A DNA stretch of 8,155 nucleotides from Clostridiales bacterium. GTDB taxonomy: Bacteria > Bacillota > Clostridia > Christensenellales > Borkfalkiaceae. Positions 1 to 6,053 of the stretch are shown here, in pieces. Every line of letters starts with the position of its first letter. The first letter of the stretch is position 1. Both the position numbers and the translations under genes were made by a program. The DNA is taken from assembly GCA_021635425.1 (NCBI GenBank), contig JAJWOJ010000048.1, positions 1-8,155 of the forward strand, written 5' to 3'. The notes below the pieces were generated by a model. The model was not told the DNA's origin, searched no databases, and worked only from the letters and a program-made list of their open reading frames with translations.

Positions 1-17
1 CAGTTATATAAATTTAG

Positions 18-23
18 TATAAT
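18..23 (+). promoter_or_regulatory. Consensus -10 box of the probable hydCBA promoter
   Basis: TATAAT, identical to the sigma-A/sigma-70 -10 consensus, lies in an AT-rich stretch about 130 nt upstream of hydC. A matching -35 box with a 17-nt spacer would fall at about -5 to 0, just outside the window, so only half the promoter can be judged. Transcription would start near position 30. The rest of 1-150 is more GC-rich and has no better promoter-like match. I see no obvious Rex-type operator, although one could lie further upstream. Confidence 0.55.
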
Positions 24-29
24 ACTATA

Positions 30-150
30 TGAATGCGGATATAGAAGCAACGCGATTCAGAGGCGAAGCGGAAAGCCTGCGGGCAGAGCGGAAAACAGGA
101 ATCGCAAGGGCGTTTCGATTCAACATTTTTTACTTAAAGGAGGGCTAAAA
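30..150 (+). promoter_or_regulatory. Structured 5' leader of the hydCBA operon, with strong RBS
   Basis: About 120 nt separate the presumed transcription start from hydC. The segment GAATCGC (99-105) can pair either with GCGATTC upstream (52-58, 7 bp) or, through its GAATCG part (99-104), with CGATTC downstream (116-121, 6 bp). The downstream hairpin is followed by six T residues (126-131). Two mutually exclusive stems with a T-run after the second resemble an attenuator, but the stems are short. The leader ends in a strong Shine-Dalgarno, AGGAGG at 138-143, seven bases before the hydC ATG. A reading frame of 39 codons (29-148) also spans the leader, without a ribosome binding site. No known riboswitch class is recognised. 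Confidence 0.4.
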
Positions 151-639
151 ATGGCTCATTTACAGGAGGCGGCGGTTAAGCGGATTAACGAAATCTGCAA
201 CAGATATAAAGACGAAAAGACCCCGCTCATGATGATTCTGAGCGACATCCAGAAGGAATACGGTTATATTCCTCTCGAAGTTCAGGAGCTTGTTTCCGAA
301 AAGACGGGGATTTCCGTTGCGGAAATTTACGGCGTGGTAACTTTCTATTCCTTTTTCTCGCTTCAACCGAAGGGGAAATACGTTATCGGTTGCTGCCTCG
401 GTACGGCGTGCTACGTCAAAGGCGCTCAGCAGGTTGTCGACAAATTTTCCGACATGCTCAAAATCAAACCGGGCGAAACGAGCGAAGACGGACTTTTCAC
501 TCTCGACGCGCTTCGTTGCATAGGCGCGTGCGGTATTGCTCCCGCTGTTTCGATAAACGGCAAAGTTTATCCGAAAATGACGGTTGACGCCGTTCCCGCG
601 GTTATCGAAGAGTACAGAAAACTTGGAGGCGGACTGTAA
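151..639 (+). CDS. hydC: [FeFe]-hydrogenase subunit HydC (NuoE/HndA-like, [2Fe-2S])
   Basis: Small electron-transfer subunit of a cytoplasmic NAD-linked [FeFe]-hydrogenase, homologous to NuoE of complex I. The 162 residues match the family's usual length of about 160. The N-terminal half (about 1-75) is helical and carries the family-typical YGVVTFYSFF segment (60-69). The C-terminal half is thioredoxin-like and binds one [2Fe-2S] cluster through Cys82-X4-Cys87 and Cys123-X3-Cys127. Cys81 is an extra cysteine beside the first ligand. The ATG is chosen for the AGGAGG seven bases upstream. The stop overlaps the next start as TAATG, so translation of hydB is probably coupled. NuoE of complex I or a formate dehydrogenase subunit would look similar; the hydrogenase gene downstream decides the assignment. 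Confidence 0.93.
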   Translation: MAHLQEAAVKRINEICNRYKDEKTPLMMILSDIQKEYGYIPLEVQELVSEKTGISVAEIYGVVTFYSFFSLQPKGKYVIGCCLGTACYVKGAQQVVDKFSDMLKIKPGETSEDGLFTLDALRCIGACGIAPAVSINGKVYPKMTVDAVPAVIEEYRKLGGGL

Positions 640-2507
640 TGAAGATAAGAAATATTGAAGAATTGAACTCCGCAACGGAGAGATGCTCCAAATGCATGGA
701 CGCTAAATTTACGGGATCGGACGGCAGAAGACATATCGTTCTTTGCGGCGGTACGGGTTGTCTTTCTTCCCATTCGGCGGAAATAAAAGCCGAGTTCGAA
801 AGGCTTATAGCGGAGAAAAATCTCGGCGACAAAGTTACCGTCAATCAGGTAGGTTGTTTCGGATTCTGCTCGCAGGGACCTTTCGTTAAAATTTATCCCG
901 AAGATACGCTTTACAGAATGGTTAAGCTCGACGACGTTCTCGAAATCGTCGAAAAGGATATCGAGGGCGGAGAAATCGTCGACAGACTTTTATACGTTGA
1001 CCCCGTCACCGAAAAGAAAGTTTCCAAGCAGGACGAAATAACCTTCTATAAAAAACAGGTTCGTATCGCTTTGCACGGCTGCGGATCGATCAATCCCGAA
1101 AATATCGACGAAGCACTCGGCGCGGGTGCGTTCCGCGGGCTTAGCAACGCTCTTAAAAAAGACAGAGCGGACGTTATTAAGGATATACTCGATTCGGGGC
1201 TTCGCGGCAGAGGCGGCGGCGGTTTCCCGACGGGAAGAAAATGGCAGTTCGCATACGCTCAGCCCGACGGGGAGAAATACGTTGTCTGCAACGGCGACGA
1301 GGGCGACCCGGGCGCGTTCATGGACAGATCCATTCTCGAAGGTAATCCCCTTGCGGTTATCGAGGGTATGATGATCGCGGGTTACGCAATCGGCGCCGAG
1401 AACGGTTATTTCTACGTAAGAGCGGAATACCCCATTGCCGTCAACAGACTTAAAATAGCTATCAAACAGGCGGAAGATTTAGGGCTTATCGGAGATAACA
1501 TTCTCGGAACGGGCTTTAACTTCCACGTACATATTCGTCTCGGCGCGGGCGCGTTCGTCTGCGGCGAAGAGACCGCGCTTTTAAACTCCATCGAAGGTCA
1601 GCGCGGTATGCCGAGACCCCGTCCCCCGTTCCCCGCGGTTAAGGGTTTGTGGCAATGCCCCACGATCGTCAACAACGTCGAAACTCTCGCGTGCGTTCCT
1701 TACATCATGAGAGAGGGCGTTGAGGCGTTCGCTAAACACGGAACGGAAAAATCCAAAGGCACGAAGGTTTTCGCGCTCGGCGGAAAAATCAATAACGTAG
1801 GTCTTGTGGAAGTCCCCATGGGAACAACTCTCCGCGAGCTTATTTACGATATCGGCGGCGGAATTCCTCACGGAAAGAAATTCAAAGCCATTCAGACGGG
1901 CGGACCGTCCGGCGGATGCCTCACCGAAGCCGACCTCGACGCGGAAATCGATTTCGATAACCTCGTTGCGAAAGGTTCGATGATGGGTTCGGGCGGAGCC
2001 ATCGTCATGGACGAAGACAACTGCATGGTAGACGTTGCGAAATTCTATATGGAATTCATTTACGACGAATCGTGCGGAAAATGTTCTCCCTGCCGTATCG
2101 GAACAAAGAGAATGCTCGAGCTTTTAACCAAAATCGTCGACGGAAAGGCTACCATGGACGACCTTGACGCTTTGGAAAAGCTTGCCGCGAACGTAAGAAG
2201 CAATTCGCTTTGCGCGCTCGGTCAGACGGCTCCCAACCCCATTTTGTCCACGCTCGCTCATTTCAGAAACGAATACGTCGCGCATATCGTGGAAAAACGT
2301 TGCCCCGCGCACGTCTGTAAGCACCTTATGGTGTATTCCATCGATCCCGATAAGTGCAAAAAGTGTAGTCTTTGCTCAAAGAAATGCCCCGTTGACGCTA
2401 TTCACGGCGTCGTCGGTAAAGAACCGTACGTTATCGATACGACGAAGTGTATCAAGTGCGGAATGTGTATCGCGTCGTGCAAGTTCGGCGCGGTTGAGAA
2501 AAAGTAA
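639..2507 (+). CDS. hydB: [FeFe]-hydrogenase subunit HydB (NuoF-like flavoprotein, NADH-binding)
   Basis: The FMN- and NAD(H)-binding subunit, 622 residues, which exchanges electrons between NADH and ferredoxin or HydA. Domains in order: a [2Fe-2S] thioredoxin-like domain (about 32-110; Cys36-X4-Cys41 and Cys73-X3-Cys77); a NuoF core with the glycine-rich FMN/NADH loop GRGGGGFPTGRKW (190-202), EGDPGAFMDR (221-230) and a Gly-rich motif around CGEE (308-311); a [4Fe-4S] site from Cys479, Cys482, Cys485 and Cys525; and a C-terminal ferredoxin domain with two [4Fe-4S] sites (Cys573/576/579/583 and Cys604/607/610/614). Fusion of the first domain to NuoF is the HydABC layout; in Desulfovibrio HndABCD that domain is the separate HndB. 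GGAGG at 625-629 precedes the start, which overlaps the hydC stop by one base. An additional CxxC (Cys16, Cys19) precedes the first domain. Confidence 0.94.
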   Translation: MKIRNIEELNSATERCSKCMDAKFTGSDGRRHIVLCGGTGCLSSHSAEIKAEFERLIAEKNLGDKVTVNQVGCFGFCSQGPFVKIYPEDTLYRMVKLDDVLEIVEKDIEGGEIVDRLLYVDPVTEKKVSKQDEITFYKKQVRIALHGCGSINPENIDEALGAGAFRGLSNALKKDRADVIKDILDSGLRGRGGGGFPTGRKWQFAYAQPDGEKYVVCNGDEGDPGAFMDRSILEGNPLAVIEGMMIAGYAIGAENGYFYVRAEYPIAVNRLKIAIKQAEDLGLIGDNILGTGFNFHVHIRLGAGAFVCGEETALLNSIEGQRGMPRPRPPFPAVKGLWQCPTIVNNVETLACVPYIMREGVEAFAKHGTEKSKGTKVFALGGKINNVGLVEVPMGTTLRELIYDIGGGIPHGKKFKAIQTGGPSGGCLTEADLDAEIDFDNLVAKGSMMGSGGAIVMDEDNCMVDVAKFYMEFIYDESCGKCSPCRIGTKRMLELLTKIVDGKATMDDLDALEKLAANVRSNSLCALGQTAPNPILSTLAHFRNEYVAHIVEKRCPAHVCKHLMVYSIDPDKCKKCSLCSKKCPVDAIHGVVGKEPYVIDTTKCIKCGMCIASCKFGAVEKK

Positions 2508-2524
2508 GCGGAGGACGATTATAA

Positions 2525-4291
2525 ATGGCTAAAGTTAATATTAAAATCGAAGGAGTTCCTTACGAAGTCGAAGCGGGTATGACCATACTCGAAGCCGCAA
2601 AAGCTTGCGGATACGAAATCCCCTCCCTCTGCGCTTTCAATCACGGCGAATGCTCTAAAGGTTCGTGCAGAGTATGCCTTGTCGAGGCTACGGGCGCGAG
2701 AGGTCTCGTCGCTTCGTGCGTATATCCCGTAAACGAAGGAATGGAAATAACCATTTCTTCCCCCAAAGCCGTGGAGGCGAGAAGATGTTCCGTCGAACTT
2801 CTTCTTTCCAATCACAATAAAAATTGTCAGCAGTGCGATAAAAACGGCAAGTGCGAGCTTCTTCACGTCGCTCAGCTCGTCGGCGCGAGAGACGATATGT
2901 ATCAGGGCGAAATGACCCCCGTTACGGTAGATGCTCTCACTCCGTCGGTAAAGAGAGACACTTCGAAGTGTATTCTTTGCGGAAGATGTATCGAAAGATG
3001 TAAAAACGCGCACGGGCTTTCCGTTCTCGGGTTTGAAAAGAGAGGATTCAAGACGATCGTCGCTCCCGCGGGCAACAGAAGTTTTGCAAATTCCCCCTGT
3101 ATTCTTTGCGGACAGTGCGTAACCGTTTGTCCTACGGGCGCGCTCATGGAAGTTTCCGAAATAGAAAAAGTGGACGCGGCGATGAAAACGGGCAAATACG
3201 TAGTCGTTCAGACGGCTCCCGCGGTAAGAGCGGCTTTAGGCGAGGAATTCGGATATAAAATCGGCACTCCGGTAACGGGTAAAATGGTTGCGGCTCTTCG
3301 CCGTCTCGGATTCAAAAAGGTTTTCGACACCAATTTCGGCGCAGACCTCACCATTATGGAAGAAGCTACCGAGCTTTTGACGAGAGTTAAAGAAAAAGGC
3401 GTTCTTCCGATGATTACTTCCTGCTCTCCGGGCTGGGTAAACTATGCGGAATATTATTACGGCGACCTTCTTCCCCACCTTTCGAGCTGCAAATCGCCCC
3501 ACGAAATGTTCGGCGCGATTTTGAAGAGCTATTATGCGGAGAAGAAAGGGCTTAAACCCGAAGACGTTTACGTCGTTTCGATTATGCCCTGCGTTGCCAA
3601 AAAATACGAAAAGGAAAGACCCGAACTCGTTACCGACGGCTTAAAGGACGTAGACGCCGTTTTAACGACGAGGGAACTTGCCAAACTTATCAAACGTTCG
3701 GGAATAATTTTCAACAGACTTCCCGACGAAGATTTCGATTACGATATAGTAGGCGATTACACCGGCGCGGGCGTTATCTTCGGCGCGACGGGCGGCGTTA
3801 TGGAAGCGGCGCTTCGTACCGCGGCGTATAAGCTCACGGGTAAAGAACTCGAGAACGTCGAACTTAAAGAGGTGAGAGGTCTTGAAGGAATCAAAGAGGC
3901 TTCTTACAATCTCGGCGGCGTTGAAGTTAAAGTTGCCGTCGCTTCGGGCATGAAGAACGCGAAAGTTCTTCTCGACGAAATCAGAGAAGGCAAGAGCGAA
4001 TATCAGTTCATCGAAATCATGGGTTGCCCCGGCGGATGTGTTGCGGGCGGCGGTCAGCCGTTCGTTAAGCCCTGCTTCCTTCCGAACGAAGAGGACAATA
4101 TCCTCGATACTTACAAGGAAAAGAGAGCAAACGCTCTTTACTCGGAAGACGAGGGCAGACCTTTAAGAGTTTCGCACAAGAACCCGCAGATCATCGAGCT
4201 TTACGAAAAGTTCCTCGGCGAACCCAACTCGCACAAAGCTCACGAGCTTCTGCACACTTCTTACTGCGCGAAAGAAAGATTCAAAGACTGA
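2525..4291 (+). CDS. hydA: [FeFe]-hydrogenase catalytic subunit HydA (M3 type)
   Basis: Catalytic subunit making or oxidising H2 at the H-cluster, 588 residues (C. pasteurianum CpI has 574). The N-terminal relay has a plant-type [2Fe-2S] domain (Cys36, 48, 51, 65), a His-ligated [4Fe-4S] site (His97, Cys101, 104, 110) and a two-cluster ferredoxin domain (Cys149/152/155/159 and Cys192/195/198/202). The H-domain follows with L1 TSCSPGW (298-304), L2 MPCVAKKYE (354-362) and L3 with Cys501 and Cys505 in the EIMGCPGGC context (497-505). L1 differs from the textbook TSCCPxW by Ser301. There is no extra C-terminal Fe-S domain as in the longer Thermotoga HydA. GGAGG (2510-2514) lies 10 bases before the ATG and 17 bases separate it from hydB. 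By position in a hydCBA operon it should be the bifurcating/confurcating type. HydE, HydF and HydG must be encoded elsewhere. Confidence 0.95.
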   Translation: MAKVNIKIEGVPYEVEAGMTILEAAKACGYEIPSLCAFNHGECSKGSCRVCLVEATGARGLVASCVYPVNEGMEITISSPKAVEARRCSVELLLSNHNKNCQQCDKNGKCELLHVAQLVGARDDMYQGEMTPVTVDALTPSVKRDTSKCILCGRCIERCKNAHGLSVLGFEKRGFKTIVAPAGNRSFANSPCILCGQCVTVCPTGALMEVSEIEKVDAAMKTGKYVVVQTAPAVRAALGEEFGYKIGTPVTGKMVAALRRLGFKKVFDTNFGADLTIMEEATELLTRVKEKGVLPMITSCSPGWVNYAEYYYGDLLPHLSSCKSPHEMFGAILKSYYAEKKGLKPEDVYVVSIMPCVAKKYEKERPELVTDGLKDVDAVLTTRELAKLIKRSGIIFNRLPDEDFDYDIVGDYTGAGVIFGATGGVMEAALRTAAYKLTGKELENVELKEVRGLEGIKEASYNLGGVEVKVAVASGMKNAKVLLDEIREGKSEYQFIEIMGCPGGCVAGGGQPFVKPCFLPNEEDNILDTYKEKRANALYSEDEGRPLRVSHKNPQIIELYEKFLGEPNSHKAHELLHTSYCAKERFKD

Positions 4292-4313
4292 TTTTTATAA
4301 AAAGTTGATTTTT

Positions 4314-4352
4314 GCGGGCGGAAATTTTCCGCCCGCCTTTTCGTTTTTTTTT
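4314..4352 (+). terminator. Rho-independent terminator of hydCBA
   Basis: GCGGGCGG (4314-4321) pairs perfectly with CCGCCCGC (4329-4336), and extra A-T pairs are possible at the top of the stem. The hairpin is followed by CTTTTCG and then nine T residues (4344-4352). It starts 22 bases after the hydA stop, so it should close the operon efficiently and isolate the lipoprotein gene. Confidence 0.93.
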
Positions 4353-4464
4353 AAGCCGATGATTGCATAAAACCGCCGTTAATCGGCTTATAGGCGGATT
4401 TTTAAAAAAATGAAGCGATATTCGGCATTCGACCGTTTTATAAATCGGCTGTCAATCGCTTTAT
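4352..4464. repeat. Interleaved inverted repeats in non-coding DNA after hydA
   Basis: Three pairings are visible in this gene-free stretch. TAAGCCGAT (4352-4360) is a perfect inverted repeat of ATCGGCTTA (4382-4390). CCGCC (4373-4377), inside that loop, can pair with GGCGG (4393-4397) downstream, giving the topology of an H-type pseudoknot. ATGAAGCGAT (4410-4419) pairs with ATCGCTTTAT (4455-4464) over 10 bp with one G-T. AATCGGCT occurs twice (4381-4388 and 4443-4450). There is no ORF. It could be an RNA structure, a degenerate small repeat element, or chance in AT-rich DNA. The rest of the 309-base gap (4292-4600) holds the terminator, a promoter and an RBS. Confidence 0.35.
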
Positions 4465-4502
4465 GAAAACAAATATTGAGGGCATGCGTTTATCGATTTT
4501 GC

Positions 4503-4531
4503 TTGATTTTTGAGGGAAAATATACTATACT
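4503..4531 (+). promoter_or_regulatory. Sigma-A-type promoter of the lipoprotein gene
   Basis: TTGATT (4503-4508) and TATACT (4526-4531) are separated by 17 bases, close to consensus. Transcription would start near 4538, giving a leader of about 60 nt. A second TATACT (4521-4526) overlaps the first and would pair with TTGCTT (4499-4504) at a 16-base spacing, so two alternative starts five bases apart are possible. A perfect 10-bp palindrome, TATACGTATA (4533-4542), covers the predicted start site. Confidence 0.7.
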
Positions 4532-4553
4532 ATATACGTATAAAATAAATATG

Positions 4554-4571
4554 TAATGAAAGCATTCATTA
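4554..4571. promoter_or_regulatory. Dyad (possible operator) in the lipoprotein leader
   Basis: TAATGAA (4554-4560), four bases AGCA, then TTCATTA (4565-4571) form a perfect 7-bp inverted repeat at about +17 to +34 from the predicted start. It lies between the promoter and the GAGG ribosome binding site (4591-4594). The size and placement suit a repressor operator. It could also fold as a weak AT-rich RNA hairpin. The cognate regulator, if any, is not in the window. Confidence 0.35.
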
Positions 4572-4600
4572 TTTGAAGAAAACAAATTTCGAGGATTCAA

Positions 4601-5893
4601 ATGAAAAAATTTAAAAATGCGATATGTGCGTTTGTTTCCACGCTTCTGATTGTATTGTCGATGTTCGGATTTGCGGCGTGCGACCTTTTCGATGAAGGGG
4701 AAACCGCTTCTGATAGCTTATCCGCCGGCGAAATAACCGCTTCGGACGATTCGGTCGATCGTGACAGCGAGTCCGAAATGACGAGCGAATCCGAAAGAGG
4801 CTCGGAAAGCGCAAGCGAAAGGGAGGATTTGTTCCCGAGCGACGAACACGATTATAAGGTTACGGTTGTAAAAGCCCCGTCCAAAACCAAAAAGGGGTTT
4901 GCAAAAGCGGAATGTAAGGATTGCGACGAGTCAAAAAGCGCCGTTCTGCCAGAATACAGCTCGACTTATTACAAAGTGAGCGGGCTTGAAAACATGAAAT
5001 GCAGCAGCGACGGGGAGTATGATGTTTATTACAGCATAACCGTTTACGGGAAAGACCTTGTTTTTTATGAGAAAATCAAAGCAGGGCATATTCTGAACGG
5101 TGTGACCATAGATGATTATGAAGTCGTTACCATTGGCGAAAAAATCCCCGCAGGCGTTACTATTTTCGGAAATGTCGAGATTACTTGCGACGAAAATGGC
5201 TCGGACGCTTATTTTGATTGCGAATTATGCGGACGGAGCTTCTTATTCAAAGTGAGAAAGGAGCATACGCCTGCTAGAGCGCTAAACGCCAGTCTGATGT
5301 ATTATGAAGATTGCGAACTCGGCGGACAGTCCGAGGTGTTCGAATGCGCTGTTTGTGGAAAGGTTTCAAGAATAGACCTACCGCCACGCGATCATAACTT
5401 TGTGTATAGACTTAAAGAAAAAGAAAGCAAACTCTTTTTGGATAAATACTGTCCGATTTGCAAAATGAGAACCGTTTCCGAAGCGAAAAACGCTGTTGAA
5501 GAATCGTATGTTGCGCCGAAATGCAACGAGGACGGCTATATAACATACAAGGTTGAAGTTGACGGCAAGATTCTCAGAGCGAATATTGCCATTCCGAAAA
5601 CAGGCATTCATAAGTTCAACGGCAAGGAAATTGATTACGACAACGGCGTTTTCTTTATCGAAGACGGCTTCGGTTACTTTAGAAATAAAACCGTTCCGTA
5701 TTGCGATTTTGAAGGCGAACCTCAGAGTAGCGGTTATTTCGGTTGTTCCGATTGCGGTAAAACGGTTCTTGTTAAGGCAAAACGCCATTACATGCCGACG
5801 GACGCAAGCAAAATCACTTACACCAAAGAGGGTTACAAGGTTTATGTCTGCGAGGGATGCGGCAAGCAGATAACCGATAAGAGCTTTTGCTGA
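4601..5893 (+). CDS. Secreted lipoprotein with Cys-X2-Cys/His repeats, function unknown
   Basis: A 430-residue predicted lipoprotein. Residues 1-27 form a lipoprotein signal: a Lys-rich start, a hydrophobic stretch (about 9-26) and a lipobox FAAC ending at Cys27, with Phe at -3, which is less usual than Leu. A Ser/Glu/Asp-rich linker (about 32-80) follows, probably a flexible cell-wall spacer. The rest is built from degenerate units of about 40-70 residues patterned Cys-x2-Asp-Gly-x3-Tyr-x-Cys-x2-Cys-Gly...His. CxxC pairs lie at 105/108, 207/210, 249/252, 284/287, 382/385 and 417/420, with recurring His at 83, 163, 222, 265, 337 and 396. Similar repeats, as I remember them, occur in clostridial surface proteins, where their role is largely unknown. 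They might bind metal or form disulfides. No catalytic domain is recognised. GAGG lies six bases before the ATG, and the gene has its own promoter and terminator. Confidence 0.85.
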   Translation: MKKFKNAICAFVSTLLIVLSMFGFAACDLFDEGETASDSLSAGEITASDDSVDRDSESEMTSESERGSESASEREDLFPSDEHDYKVTVVKAPSKTKKGFAKAECKDCDESKSAVLPEYSSTYYKVSGLENMKCSSDGEYDVYYSITVYGKDLVFYEKIKAGHILNGVTIDDYEVVTIGEKIPAGVTIFGNVEITCDENGSDAYFDCELCGRSFLFKVRKEHTPARALNASLMYYEDCELGGQSEVFECAVCGKVSRIDLPPRDHNFVYRLKEKESKLFLDKYCPICKMRTVSEAKNAVEESYVAPKCNEDGYITYKVEVDGKILRANIAIPKTGIHKFNGKEIDYDNGVFFIEDGFGYFRNKTVPYCDFEGEPQSSGYFGCSDCGKTVLVKAKRHYMPTDASKITYTKEGYKVYVCEGCGKQITDKSFC

Positions 5894-5910
5894 AATAAAT
5901 AAAGATTTTA

Positions 5911-5941
5911 AACGGTTCGGGAGGAATCCCGAGCCGTTTTT
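5911..5941 (+). terminator. Rho-independent terminator of the lipoprotein gene
   Basis: A 12-bp stem (5911-5922 with 5927-5938, one G-T wobble) closes on the four-base loop GGAA, which fits the stable GNRA tetraloop class. Five T residues (5937-5941) end the structure. It begins 17 bases after the stop codon. Confidence 0.93.
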
Positions 5942-5979
5942 GTATATGTACTGAAAATTAAAAAAGTTTTTATTAGCGG

Positions 5980-6008
5980 TTGATTTTATTTATATTACAT
6001 GTTAAAAT
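5980..6008 (+). promoter_or_regulatory. Sigma-A-type promoter of sbcDC
   Basis: TTGATT (5980-5985) and TAAAAT (6003-6008) are separated by 17 bases in an AT-rich stretch directly after the upstream terminator. The -35 hexamer and spacing are the same as at the lipoprotein promoter. Transcription would start near 6015, leaving a leader of about 40 nt. Confidence 0.7.
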
Positions 6009-6031
6009 AAAAATACGAAAGATGGCGAATA

Positions 6032-6048
6032 CCGCTTTGGCGGGAGGT
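6032..6048 (+). promoter_or_regulatory. sbcD ribosome binding site with overlapping small hairpin
   Basis: The Shine-Dalgarno GGGAGGT (6042-6048) lies close before the ATG at 6054 and fixes the sbcD start. CCGC (6032-6035) can pair with GCGG (6040-6043) across a TTTG loop, which would hide the first two bases of the Shine-Dalgarno. The stem is only 4 bp but all G-C. Confidence 0.5.
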
Positions 6049-6053
6049 AAAAC

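Noticed and set aside
160..675. Long antisense open frame opposite hydC (171 codons)
   Set aside because: It lies on the opposite strand of a gene with clear NuoE cysteine motifs, has no RBS or recognisable domain, and fits codon-bias shadowing.
2519..3195. Antisense open frames opposite the N-terminal part of hydA
   Set aside because: The + strand encodes an intact Fe-S relay with all expected cysteines. The antisense products are low-complexity shadows without supporting signals.
151..4291. Complex I (NuoEFG) or NAD-linked formate dehydrogenase instead of a hydrogenase
   Set aside because: The third gene has L1, L2 and L3 H-cluster motifs and no molybdopterin domain, no membrane subunits follow, and a terminator closes the operon directly after it.
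4292..4600. A missed small protein gene between hydA and the lipoprotein gene
   Set aside because: I found no ATG with a ribosome binding site leading a frame of useful length; terminator, inverted repeats and promoter account for the region.
4601..5893. Zinc-ribbon transcription factor or anti-sigma factor reading of the CxxC-rich protein
   Set aside because: The protein starts with a signal peptide and lipobox Cys27 followed by a Ser/Glu spacer, so it is exported; no DNA-binding domain is seen.
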